Positions 1-10,877 of a DNA stretch of 64,000 bases are shown here, in pieces. The stretch comes from Candidatus Acidianus copahuensis (GTDB lineage Archaea; Thermoproteota; Thermoprotei_A; Sulfolobales; Sulfolobaceae). Position numbers and translations under genes: made by a program. The DNA lies in the NCBI RefSeq assembly GCF_000632495.1, contig NZ_JFZT01000044.1, positions 62,001-126,000 of the forward strand, given 5' to 3'. The notes beneath the pieces were generated by a model. It saw only the letters and a program-made list of their open reading frames with translations, was not told the DNA's origin and did not search any database. Numbering within the stretch: position 1 is the first letter of the stretch; each line of letters begins with the position of its first letter.

Positions 1-894
1 CCTTCCACTTTAGCTCACTATCTATTATATCTCGAGGAAGAGCTGAGCTCGAGGTGGAAGTCAATATTTAGTTCTTTGAAATTAGTCAATAGATCTCCAT
101 TAGGAAGTGGGGCAATTGTTGGAACGAACTTTAAGCTAAATAGGGAAAGAGAAGCGGAACTTTTAGGATTTGATGAGGTAATAGTTAACACAATATCAGC
201 CACATCCTCAAGAGGAGATCTTATAAGCGCAGTTCTCGAAGTATGTAATCTTGATCTTGCTCTTAGTAGATTTGCTGAAGATATGGTTTTTCTTTCCTCC
301 AAATTTGTCGACTTACTTGAGCTTCCAGATTCCCACGTTAGCACGAGTAGCCTAATGCCGCAGAAGAGAAATCCAGTTACTATGGAGATATTGAGGGCAA
401 AGGCTGGCGAATGCTTAGGTAACGTTATATCCCTATCAACTATTTATAAGGGGTTGCCATCAGGTTATGATTTAGACATACAAGAGATGAATCCGCATTA
501 TTGGATTCCAATAATTGAAGCAAAAAGGAATATTGAAGTTATTCATTCCTTAATTCAAGGTCTTAAAGTAAAGAGCTCTATTAAGGATGAAACTGTATTA
601 GCTACTGATGAAGCCGAGTTACTGTCGATGAAAGGAGTTCCCTATAGAGAGGCATACTTTGATATCTCTACTCGAGTAAGACAAGGTTCATTTAAACCTT
701 CTGAGAACTTCGAAAGTTCTATACGAAACAAAGCTGTAATAGGTTCACCCAATCCAGAAATCCTTAAGCGAGACTTGAAAGATTATCGTGAGAGGTTAGA
801 AAGGGACAAAAGAATATTAAAGGAATATAAAGACGAGATATTCTCGAAATTAGCTCAACTGAGGGCGTTAGAAGATGATATGCAAGAGGGATAA
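1..894 (+). CDS. argH: argininosuccinate lyase, C-terminal part (5' end outside window)
   Basis: The reading frame is open from base 1 and is clearly cut by the window edge, so the internal TTG at 76 is not the real start. The product cleaves argininosuccinate to arginine and fumarate, the last step of arginine synthesis, in the cytoplasm. The fumarase/aspartase-superfamily signature SSLMPQKRNPV (bases 340-375) is intact, and the helical C-terminal region follows. The gene overlaps carA by 20 bases and is the first visible member of an argH-carA-carB-argX operon; argG would be expected upstream, outside the window. The family assignment is certain from the signature and context. Confidence 0.95.
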   Translation, partial: PSTLAHYLLYLEEELSSRWKSIFSSLKLVNRSPLGSGAIVGTNFKLNREREAELLGFDEVIVNTISATSSRGDLISAVLEVCNLDLALSRFAEDMVFLSSKFVDLLELPDSHVSTSSLMPQKRNPVTMEILRAKAGECLGNVISLSTIYKGLPSGYDLDIQEMNPHYWIPIIEAKRNIEVIHSLIQGLKVKSSIKDETVLATDEAELLSMKGVPYREAYFDISTRVRQGSFKPSENFESSIRNKAVIGSPNPEILKRDLKDYRERLERDKRILKEYKDEIFSKLAQLRALEDDMQEG

Positions 895-1970
895 GAAAGG
901 GTATATTTACTTAGAAGACGGTACGCTAATTGAGGGCTGTGGATTTGGAAAGTCTGGGATTAGGTCTGGTGAAGTAGTATTTACAACTTCTATGAATGGT
1001 TATCCAGAATCGTTAACCGATCCGTCATATAAGGGTCAAATTTTGGTAATTACTCATCCATTAGTAGGAAATTACGGAGTCCCAAAAAAACAGGACATAT
1101 CAGGAATATTGAAGAACTTTGAGTCTGATAGGATACAGGTAGAGGGTTTAGTTGTAGTTGAAGAGACAGATCCACATAAGTGGAATTCTGATATGAGTCT
1201 AAATGAGTGGTTAACCTCTGAAGGTGTTCCTGGCGTTTCAGATGTCGATACTAGAATGATAGTAAAGAAAGTCAGAAGCTATGGAGTTATGATGGGAGTT
1301 ATATCATCTGGAGTTAAGATTGACGAACCTGAGAAATATCTAGAGAGAAAATATGACGAAATAGATTTTACTGAATTTACTTCTCCTAAAGTTCCAATAA
1401 TTCATCAAGGGAAAGGAAAGGACTTAATTGTTTTGGTTGACTGTGGTATAAAACACGGGATTCTACAAGAACTATACTTAAGAGGATTTACTATTGTTAG
1501 GGTTCCATGTAAGTTTTCAGCTGACAAAATTATGGATTATATGCCTAAAGGCGTTGTATTTGGTAATGGTCCAGGAAATCCAAATTTATTTTCATCTCTG
1601 GTCAAAAATTATAAAGATCTAGTGGAGTATGGTATACCAATAATGGGAATTTGTTTAGGTCACCAGATCACAACTTTAGCCTTTGGAGGAAAAGTTAAGA
1701 AAATGAAGTACGGTCATAGAGCCATAAATAAGCCTGTAATAGACGTTACTGACAATAAGTGTTATATAACAACTCATAATCACGGTTACGGAGTATTTAA
1801 GGAAGATGTTCCTCAAGACATGAAGGTTTGGTTCTATAATCCAGATGACATGATAGTTGAGGGTTTAGTTCACCAAAAGTTACCCATTATAACTGTTCAG
1901 TTTCATCCAGAGGCTAGACCAGGACCATGGGATGTAACTTGGATCTTCGATAAATTTAGGGTGATGTTAA

Positions 1971-1981
<11 letters not shown>
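875..1981 (+). CDS. carA: carbamoyl-phosphate synthase small (glutaminase) subunit
   Basis: This 368-residue protein hydrolyses glutamine and passes ammonia to CarB for carbamoyl phosphate synthesis, feeding arginine and pyrimidines. The N-terminal small-subunit domain opens with the typical YLEDGTLIEGCGFG stretch. The class I amidotransferase domain carries the nucleophile Cys260 in GICLGH and the His344/Glu346 pair in FHPE, so it should be active. The ATG at 875 lies inside argH (20-base overlap), which implies coupled translation. Its own 3' end overlaps carB by 11 bases. Length is normal for the family. Confidence 0.97.
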
Positions 1982-5107
<3,126 letters not shown>

Positions 5108-5111
<4 letters not shown>

Positions 5112-5956
5112 GGATAGCACTAGTAGTTGATATAATAAGACAAGAAGAGAAATTAATAGTTAAGGCATTAAATGACCACGGTATAGATTACGACGTAATT
5201 AATGTAGCCCAAGAACCAATACCTTTTAACAAAGCCCTAGGCAGGTACGATGTTGGGATCATAAGGGCTATAAGCATGTATAGATCGCTTTACTCAGCTG
5301 CAGTTCTTGAAGGTGCAGGAGTTCACACAATAAATTCCAGTGATGTTATAACAGTGGCAGGGGATAAGATCCTCACATATTCGAAGCTCTTTAGAGCAGG
5401 TATTCCTATACCAGATTCTGTAATAGCTATGTCTCCAGATAGTGCGCTCAAGGCATATGAACAAGTCGGATTTCCACTAATAGACAAACCTCCAATAGGA
5501 AGCTGGGGTAGATTAGTGTCGCTTGTAAGAGATATATTTGAGGGTAAAACAATTACAGAGCATAGAGAAATGATAGGCAATTCGGCGCTTAAGATACACA
5601 TCATCCAGGAGTATATTAAAGAAAAAAATAGAGATATTCGCTGCATTGTTCTTAGCAAGGATGAACTTCTTGGTTGTTACGCGAGAAATATACCTCCAAA
5701 TGAATGGAGAGCTAATGTAGCTCTTGGAGGAAATCCAAGTTCCTTACAAATTGATGAAAAACTAAAGGAGATCGTGCTTAAGGCCTCTAACGTAATAAAT
5801 GGCGAATTTGTCTCTGTTGATATACTTGAGCATCCATCTAAAGGATATGTAATAAATGAGTTTAATGATACACCTGAATTTAAGGGCTTCATGTTAGCTA
5901 CGGGTATAAATGTTCCCGAGAAACTCATAAGCTATATTGAAAGGGGTTTTTCATGA
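5108..5956 (+). CDS. argX: LysX/ArgX-family ATP-grasp ligase, probably glutamate--LysW ligase ArgX
   Basis: This 282-residue ATP-grasp protein belongs to the LysX/RimK family. It has the KPPIGSWGRLV phosphate-loop region and a C-terminal EFNDTPEFKGF metal/substrate segment. In Sulfolobales, LysX attaches alpha-aminoadipate and ArgX attaches glutamate to the carrier protein LysW, starting lysine and arginine synthesis respectively. The ArgX assignment is an inference from the operon: the gene overlaps carB by 4 bases (ATGA) and follows argH-carA-carB, not lysine genes. LysW itself and the downstream LysZ/Y/J/K enzymes are not in this window. The alternative is LysX; family membership is sure, substrate is not. 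Confidence 0.85.
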
Positions 5957-5962
5957 TATCTT

Positions 5963-6341
5963 CAGCCGTAGTTAGCAGTTTCGCTTAAATTATGACATCT
6001 TAGTATGTAGCGATTTTTCCTTCTTCCAAAAACTTATGTATCTTTAAATGAAGATTAATTTAAGTCCTAATTGAAGTGAGTATATCCGAAATTAGATCAA
6101 AGAAAGTCTTTGAATGCATATGCGCGTGTTAAAAATTGGCTGACTAATAAACGCTAGTGTAAATATCTTCCTAAAGATGTGCTGGTTTCCCACAATTCTG
6201 AGGCCTTTGACAAGGCTTTCAAGAATTTTGCAGATGGGGTTACCTCGTTAATAGGTGAATCGTTATGATGAATGTTTACCTAGAACGTGCTGAAATCCAA
6301 GGCTTTACGGATAAGGAAAAAATGTCCGTAAAACTAAACCC
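5963..6341 (+). mobile_element. non-autonomous IS200/IS605-like element, copy 1 (long-loop form, degenerate)
   Basis: The left end at about 5963 (GCCGTAGTTAGCAGTTTCGC, then a CTTAAATTATGACAT stretch) matches the left ends of the other copies, and the right end closes at about 6341 with ATGTCCGTAAAACTAAACCC. Between them lie the conserved core (GATGTGCTGGTTTCCC, TTAATAGGTGAATCGT, AGAACGTGCTGAAATCCAAGG). It shares with the 54.9 kb copy an insertion around CTTTGACAAGGCTTTCAAG in place of the short CTTCGG loop. No tnpA or tnpB frame is present. It is the most diverged complete copy in the window. Confidence 0.7.
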
Positions 6342-6605
6342 CTCAATGAGGTAAGAGTTAGCGTAGGTAAGGCATAAGGTGAGCTTGGACTTTGCTTTAA
6401 AGGATTCGTGTCTAGTGAATTTAGTATGATAAAAGGAAATTTGAAATCATACAGTTTTACTGTAGGGATCTTTATATTTATCTTCACTGAATTAAGGGGA
6501 GGGAAGATTACAGTGAGGGAGAGGGAAGATCACCTTATTCCCAAAAAATTATAAAGTTTATTGTAAATAGTAATCAGATGGTCAATAAACCTATTTGTTA
6601 CAACT
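6342..6605. other. gene-free stretch without recognisable content
   Basis: The 264 bases between the element at 5963-6341 and the hairpin at 6606 carry no open frame with family resemblance on either strand. The stretch is probably decayed insertion-sequence DNA, given its position between two transposon relics, but I cannot assign it to a family. Confidence 0.4.
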
Positions 6606-6658
6606 GAAAGCCTCGCTCTTCAGAGCGGGGAGGAGGTCAGATCTTGAAAGGATCTGAA
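6606..6658 (+). mobile_element. solo right-end hairpin of an IS1341/IS605-type element
   Basis: The sequence GAAAGCCTCGCTCTTCAGAG followed by CGGGGAGGAGGTCAG forms a hairpin (CCTCGCTCT paired with AGAGCGGGG) and then a second small hairpin (CAGATC...GATCTG). This GCCTCGC...GCGGGGAGGAGGTCAG pattern is what I know from the 3' ends of many archaeal tnpB genes, where it forms the omega-RNA/right-end structure. No tnpB frame lies upstream. It differs in sequence from the CTTCGG-loop elements found elsewhere in the window, so it records a second transposon family. Confidence 0.6.
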
Positions 6659-6694
6659 AGTTATAGTATAGTGTTATTTGCGCTCTGTCTAAAC

Positions 6695-7279
6695 TTAAAT
6701 AGTTGCTAAGAATAGGTCATGTCTTGTCTCCTCTACTATTCTTCTTAAAGCGTCTATTTTTTGCCTCAAACCCGGAACAAGTGACTTTGGATACTCCAGT
6801 TTCCATATGGATTCGTATAGGATATCCATCTTTTCCATAGTCTTTTCTGCATCTTCTTTTTTATCCTTCCGTAAGAATTCTAAGATAGCCCTTCGCATTT
6901 CTCCTATAGCATCTGCAATTCCATCAATAAAGTATGTATCAGGAATTCCTAATTCGTTCGGTAACATTACGTCAAGGTTAAAGTAAAAGCTTAACACTAT
7001 ATCTGCTTCCGCGAGTTCCTGAAATGAAACTCCAACGTCTCCGTAAAGTAGTTCTGGATAGTCACTTACAATTTTTTGAATCTCTTTAGCTTTTTCTATC
7101 GCCTTATGGAACTTCTCTTTCGCCTCACTTTCCTTTCCTCTATGACATAGAGAAATTGTTTCTCCAGATACCCTAATGAGTTCCCTAGAAAGTAAGAGGA
7201 GTTTTTCTTTATTATCAAATCTATCCATTAGTTTTTTCTCAACATTCTCGAGATATTCTACGAGCTTATCCGTATTCAT
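6695..7279 (-). CDS. translin family protein (archaeal, predicted RNA/ssDNA-binding)
   Basis: This 194-residue all-helical protein matches the archaeal translin family: an N-terminal helix pair with a basic RELIRVSGETISLCHRG stretch, the central QELAEADIVLSFYF motif, and a C-terminal LVPGLRQKIDALRRIVEETRHDL helix. Eukaryotic translin and TRAX form C3PO, an RNase acting on small RNAs. Archaeal homologues form octamers, and some process RNA; activity here is not known. I do not assert the catalytic acidic residues. It is transcribed divergently from the 3-hydroxyacyl-CoA dehydrogenase, with starts less than 100 bases apart. Confidence 0.85.
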   Translation of the reverse strand: MNTDKLVEYLENVEKKLMDRFDNKEKLLLLSRELIRVSGETISLCHRGKESEAKEKFHKAIEKAKEIQKIVSDYPELLYGDVGVSFQELAEADIVLSFYFNLDVMLPNELGIPDTYFIDGIADAIGEMRRAILEFLRKDKKEDAEKTMEKMDILYESIWKLEYPKSLVPGLRQKIDALRRIVEETRHDLFLATI

Positions 7280-7370
7280 TTGGCTTTAATTGTTATCTTT
7301 AGCTTATAAGTTAGTCTCTATCTTTATGTATAGAAATATACTCTTATATTACTTATACATGTTTAAACTT

Positions 7371-8324
7371 ATGATAAAACGCATAGCAGTGGTTGGAGCG
7401 GGACTAATAGGCTCTGGATGGGCTACCCTTTTTGCAACTAAGGGATATGATGTATCCATGTATAGCGAAAAGTCGGAAACTCTTGATAAAGGCATGCAAA
7501 AAGTGCGAGGATATCTAAACGTAATGAAGGAAGTCGGAATGATTTCTGAAAATCCGGAGAGTATATACTCTAGAGTTAAACCTACTACTAGCTTGGATGA
7601 AGTGATCACTGGTGCAGACTTCGTAATAGAGGCTGTAAAAGAGGACTACGACGTTAAAAAGAGGATCTTAGGTTATATAGATGACAAACTTGATAAAGGG
7701 ATAGTAATTGCAAGTAGTACTTCTGGCTTACTTATGACAGAAATGCAGAAAGGCATGAAGAAATATCCTGAGAGAGGAGTCATTGCACATCCTTGGAATC
7801 CTCCTCATCTTCTGCCATTGGTCGAAATAGTTCCAGGCGAGAAAACCTCAAGGGAAACTCTAGACATTACCAAGGATCTTATGGAAAAAGTTGATAGGGT
7901 TGTAGTAATGCTCAAGAAAGAGGTACCTGGATTTATTGGTAATAGATTAGCGTTCGCATTATTTAGGGAGGCCGTTTACCTAGTAGATGAAGGCATAGCC
8001 ACTGTTGAGGATATAGATAAAGCAATGACTGCTGCCATAGGCTTAAGGTGGGCTTTCATGGGACCTTTTCTAACATATCACTTAGGAGGAGGTGAAGGCG
8101 GACTAGAGTACTTCTTTAGTCAAGGATTTGGATATGGTGCAAATGAGTGGATGAACACGCTTGCAAAATATGATAAGTTTCCCTATACTGGTGTCGTTAA
8201 GGCTGTACAGCAAGTAAAGGATTATTCCTTCACTAAAGGTAAAACATTTCAAGACTTATCTAAGTGGAGAGATAAAAAACTCCTAGAAGTATATAAAGTC
8301 GTATATGAAAAAGATGGAAAATAG
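7371..8324 (+). CDS. 3-hydroxyacyl-CoA dehydrogenase family protein
   Basis: This 317-residue NAD-dependent dehydrogenase has an N-terminal Rossmann fold (VVGAGLIGSGWATLFATKGY), the family HPWNPPHLLPLVEIVPG active-site stretch and a C-terminal helical domain starting at KEVPGFIGNRLAFALFREA. It should oxidise a 3-hydroxyacyl-CoA or a related hydroxy-acid. The GLIGSGWA form resembles the lambda-crystallin/gulonate dehydrogenase branch, so the substrate may not be a CoA ester. I chose ATG 7371, where homology begins; an in-frame ATG at 7359 adds four residues, and the frame extends further without support. The promoter lies in the AT-rich gap shared with the divergent translin gene. Confidence 0.88.
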   Translation: MIKRIAVVGAGLIGSGWATLFATKGYDVSMYSEKSETLDKGMQKVRGYLNVMKEVGMISENPESIYSRVKPTTSLDEVITGADFVIEAVKEDYDVKKRILGYIDDKLDKGIVIASSTSGLLMTEMQKGMKKYPERGVIAHPWNPPHLLPLVEIVPGEKTSRETLDITKDLMEKVDRVVVMLKKEVPGFIGNRLAFALFREAVYLVDEGIATVEDIDKAMTAAIGLRWAFMGPFLTYHLGGGEGGLEYFFSQGFGYGANEWMNTLAKYDKFPYTGVVKAVQQVKDYSFTKGKTFQDLSKWRDKKLLEVYKVVYEKDGK

Positions 8325-8331
8325 TTTTTTC

Positions 8332-8871
8332 CTATTCCTTAAATTCTAGAATACCCATATTTTCTAAAAGAGGCGAGTCAGTTACGTCAAATAAAACTGC
8401 TTCCTCACTCCCTGTGTTTATATGACTATGAACAGCGTTAGCGGGTATGACGAAAATATCTCCCTGTTCCCAGTAATATTTTTCTCCGTCAATTACTGAA
8501 TATCCTATACCTTTTACCACGAGGTAAATAGACGCCATGTTATGAGAATGTGGTTTGGTTTCTGTTTTAGGTTCTATATATTGAAGTCCAGCCATCATAG
8601 TGGGCGTAAGTCCTTTAGATCTTCCCGTACTTGGAGAGTAAAACATAATCTTAGCAACTCCTTTCTGAACTTTTCCTTCTGCAGCTATCGCTTTTAGAAG
8701 GTGTAACGTTCTCTTAAATCTTATAACCTTCGGCTTCACATCTGCAGGTGGGGTAGTGTCTTCCATGAAAGCTATAACTTTTAGATCATCCTCTTCTATT
8801 TCTTTTATGAGTGATTTGATATCCTTCAAGTACTCTTCCTGCTTATCCTCTCTTTCTAAAGTTTTTGTCAT
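8332..8871 (-). CDS. cupin domain protein
   Basis: This 179-residue protein has a C-terminal double-stranded beta-helix (about residues 95-165). It shows the cupin histidines in KPHSHNMASIYLVVKG and in VIPANAVHSHIN, plus the intervening YYWEQGDIFVIP stretch. It probably binds a divalent metal. The N-terminal 80 residues are helical and lysine/glutamate rich. Gentisate dioxygenase-like cupins are the closest type I recall, but no ring-cleavage partner lies nearby, so no reaction is assigned. It converges on the hydroxyacyl-CoA dehydrogenase (7-base gap) and is divergent from the Cys-rich miniprotein. Confidence 0.8.
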   Translation of the reverse strand: MTKTLEREDKQEEYLKDIKSLIKEIEEDDLKVIAFMEDTTPPADVKPKVIRFKRTLHLLKAIAAEGKVQKGVAKIMFYSPSTGRSKGLTPTMMAGLQYIEPKTETKPHSHNMASIYLVVKGIGYSVIDGEKYYWEQGDIFVIPANAVHSHINTGSEEAVLFDVTDSPLLENMGILEFKE

Positions 8872-8911
8872 TGGTTTAAATTGTTTAAATTGTTTAAAAA
8901 GGTGTCGATAA
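8872..8911. promoter_or_regulatory. divergent promoter region with three tandem 9-base TTGTTTAAA repeats
   Basis: The 40-base gap between the cupin start (8871, minus) and the miniprotein start (8912, plus) contains three tandem copies of a 9-base unit at 8872-8880, 8881-8889 and 8890-8898: TGGTTTAAA, TTGTTTAAA, TTGTTTAAA. TTTAAA is a plausible box A on either strand, so the array could hold both promoters and a repeated regulator site. Box position relative to each start fits leaderless transcripts. Confidence 0.5.
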
Positions 8912-9103
8912 ATGATGGAGTGTTACGTAAAGGAAGAGGATCAAGAACTGTGTGTTGTTATATGCGGTAAGGTTATATGTGATGAAGAAACCGTTAAAAG
9001 TTATGGCAAGTTATGTGAGAAATGCGAGAAAGGGGACAAGAAGGCTTGTGTAGAACTCCTCTCAAGATATGGTTGTTGGAGTTCAAGCGGTTGGTGGTTA
9101 TAA
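8912..9103 (+). CDS. Cys-rich small protein, unknown function
   Basis: This 63-residue protein has eight cysteines (4, 14, 18, 23, 35, 38, 46, 55), including a CxxC at 35-38, and ends in a Gly/Ser/Trp tail. There is no signal peptide, so it is probably cytoplasmic; the cysteines could bind a metal. The start ATG at 8912 is followed directly by a second ATG at 8915, either usable. A TTTAAA box stands upstream within a tandem-repeat promoter shared with the cupin gene. I do not recognise a family. The regular cysteine content and dedicated promoter argue that it is real. Confidence 0.5.
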   Translation: MMECYVKEEDQELCVVICGKVICDEETVKSYGKLCEKCEKGDKKACVELLSRYGCWSSSGWWL

Positions 9104-9160
9104 GTTAAGGTATGTAGAAGAGAATCAAAGCTTATCCATTCTAATGGATGTAGAGAAAAA

Positions 9161-9709
9161 TTATGTATTAAGAATTACAGTTATTACAGCGGTTATTACA
9201 CCAGCTATTAAAATTAATAAACCTGATAGTACTTTTTCCTTAAAACTACCTTCATATGAAAGCCCAAGCAAGAAAAGAACTATCATTGAAATTCCAATAA
9301 TTATCCCTAAATTCCTAGAATAGTCGTAACTCAAAAGAAGAATAATTCCTAAGAATGGAGAAGAACCGTGAGTGATTGTTGATAAGAATATAGTGGCTTT
9401 TGTACCATAATCATATATTGTCCCCTTTAAACTTCTCATCATTTGTCTTTGAAGCTCATTGTATTCCTCTATTTTCTCCTTAGCCTCTACAACAAGGGAA
9501 TTCCACGCTGAGGATATTGCAACTGCGGTTATTCCGCTTATTGTAGCAAGATTAGTATCTCTTACACTGAGATTTGTAGCTAGCGCAGATACAACAATCC
9601 CCATGGTTAACAATATTCCATCAAAAGAGCCTAGGATAAGATACCTTCTCAAAATAGATTTCTCATATTTTAGCGAATACTTGAAAGCCTCCAATACTTT
9701 TTCCAACAT
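9161..9709 (-). CDS. VIT1/CCC1-like membrane protein, probable iron/manganese transporter
   Basis: This protein of about 182 residues starts with a helix (MLEKVLEAFKYSLKYEKS), then RRYLILGSFDGILLTMGIVVSALATN, the R..LG..DG....G.VV pattern of the VIT1/CCC1 family. A second membrane helix, an amphipathic glutamate-rich segment (KEKIEEYNELQRQMMR) and about three C-terminal membrane helices follow. The eukaryotic relatives move Fe2+ or Mn2+ into vacuoles; here it would sit in the cytoplasmic membrane. The ATG at 9709 is preferred over the TTG at 9721, because a TATATTA box lies about 29 bases upstream of it. Confidence 0.72.
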   Translation of the reverse strand: MLEKVLEAFKYSLKYEKSILRRYLILGSFDGILLTMGIVVSALATNLSVRDTNLATISGITAVAISSAWNSLVVEAKEKIEEYNELQRQMMRSLKGTIYDYGTKATIFLSTITHGSSPFLGIILLLSYDYSRNLGIIIGISMIVLFLLGLSYEGSFKEKVLSGLLILIAGVITAVITVILNT

Positions 9710-9721
9710 ATGTTGATTCAA

Positions 9722-9754
9722 CTTAAATATCAGAGGTTATATTAGACTTTTATC
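9722..9754. promoter_or_regulatory. compact divergent promoter
   Basis: Only 45 bases separate the ATG of the VIT1-like gene (9709, minus) from the ATG at 9755 (plus). On the plus strand TTAAATAT at 9723-9730 is about 28 bases before ATG 9755. On the minus strand the TATAAC/AATATAA box near 9734-9742 is about 29 bases before ATG 9709. The two promoters therefore interleave, each giving a leaderless transcript. Confidence 0.45.
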
Positions 9755-10141
9755 ATGAATAAGAGATTGCTCTTGGTTTTAGGGATAGTAATACTTGTAA
9801 TAACAATCGCCGGTGTATTTTTGGCATCAAATTATAAAACGAGGGTTTACGTGAGTGCAGTTCCAGGAGTTTCAGTTAATGGAAAATATCCTCTCACAGT
9901 TAAAGTTATAATGAACTATGGACCTTTTGGAGGTCAATCTCCGCTTTCAGATGCTGTAGTCCAGATATATGCTGGTGGTCATTTCTTAGAGGAGAACTTT
10001 ACTAACTCTAGCGGAGAAATAACATTTTATCTTCCTAAAGGAAGCTATGAAGTTATTGTAACGCAGCTACACTATAGCGTAAATGTAAATCTCAATACTG
10101 GAAAAGTGATAGAAGTTAACTACGCTTATCTAAAATCATGA
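9755..10141 (+). CDS. membrane-anchored protein with a carboxypeptidase-regulatory-like beta domain
   Basis: This 128-residue protein has one N-terminal membrane segment (residues 4-25) and an extracytoplasmic beta-rich domain. The stretch LSDAVVQIYAGGHFLEE-NFTNSSGEITFYLPKGSYEVIVT has the usual form of carboxypeptidase-regulatory-like (CNA-B/prealbumin-like) domains, often found in archaeal surface proteins. NFT and NSS are potential N-glycosylation sites. There is no catalytic motif. It is preceded by a box A at 9723-9730 and stands alone. The function is unknown. Confidence 0.65.
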   Translation: MNKRLLLVLGIVILVITIAGVFLASNYKTRVYVSAVPGVSVNGKYPLTVKVIMNYGPFGGQSPLSDAVVQIYAGGHFLEENFTNSSGEITFYLPKGSYEVIVTQLHYSVNVNLNTGKVIEVNYAYLKS

Positions 10142-10311
10142 TCAGAGTTTTTATAAAAATAATATGAAGTTAGTGTTTTTAAAACTTGAACACAATTTAT
10201 GATTTTCTTCTAAACTAATTTATTTTTTTTAAACATCATTAACAGTTACTAATGTTTCCCAACTTAAGAAGCACATATTAGTAACTTCTTAGCAAACTTA
10301 CATGAATACCT

Positions 10312-10803
10312 ATGCCTGAGGTAAAAATTGACGTGGTAACTATAGATATACCTGAAGGCACTAACGTAATCGTCGGTCAATCGCACTTTATAAAAACTGT
10401 TGAGGATATGTATGAAACTTTGGCTTCATCATCCCCCTCTTTAAAATTTGGTTTTGCGTTCTGTGAGGCTAGTGGAAAAAGATTAATTAGATATGATGGT
10501 AACGACCAGGATCTGGTCAAGATAGCGATTGAAAATGCAAAAAAGATTGGTTCCGGTCATTCATTTGTTCTATATTTAAAGAATGGTTTTCCAATAAACG
10601 TATTGAATAGGATTAAGAGTCTTGACGAGGTCATAACGATCTTTGCTGCAACAGCTAACCCACTGCAAGTAATAGTGGCTGAAACGAATCAGGGAAGGGG
10701 AATTCTTGGAGTAGTAGATGGATTTAGTCCGCTGGGTGTAGAAGGAGATGAGGATATAAAGGAAAGAAAAGAACTTCTTAGGAAGTTTGGTTATAAAAAA
10801 TAA
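10312..10803 (+). CDS. adenosine-specific kinase family protein
   Basis: This 163-residue protein matches the small archaeal/bacterial adenosine-specific kinase family over its whole length. Conserved blocks include VIVGQSHFIKTVEDMYE, KFGFAFCEASGKRLIRYDGND, GSGHSFVLYLKNGFPINVLN and a C-terminal GRGILGVVDGFSPLGVE. The family binds adenosine/AMP in crystal structures; its physiological role is poorly defined. It precedes the AmmeMemoRadiSam radical SAM gene by 74 bases, on the same strand but with a separate promoter (TTTATA near 10847). Confidence 0.88.
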   Translation: MPEVKIDVVTIDIPEGTNVIVGQSHFIKTVEDMYETLASSSPSLKFGFAFCEASGKRLIRYDGNDQDLVKIAIENAKKIGSGHSFVLYLKNGFPINVLNRIKSLDEVITIFAATANPLQVIVAETNQGRGILGVVDGFSPLGVEGDEDIKERKELLRKFGYKK

Positions 10804-10877
10804 ATTTTCTTTTTAATCTTTCTAATTTAAAGAATTGATATGTTAGGTTTATATTCTCTAAATCTGAGACTTCAGTA

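Noticed and set aside
6606..6658. Hairpin as a transcription terminator of argX
   Set aside because: It lies about 650 bases downstream of argX, has no T-run, and matches tnpB right ends.
7290..7370. Upstream extension of the hydroxyacyl-CoA dehydrogenase frame
   Set aside because: The extra residues do not match the family, and the region contains the divergent promoter.
8872..8898. Tandem 9-base units as a minimal CRISPR or replication iteron array
   Set aside because: There are only three units, without spacers, inside a 40-base divergent promoter. A promoter role explains them better.
9069..9323. 84-codon plus-strand frame
   Set aside because: It lies antisense to the VIT1-like membrane gene, and its composition is the complement of that gene.
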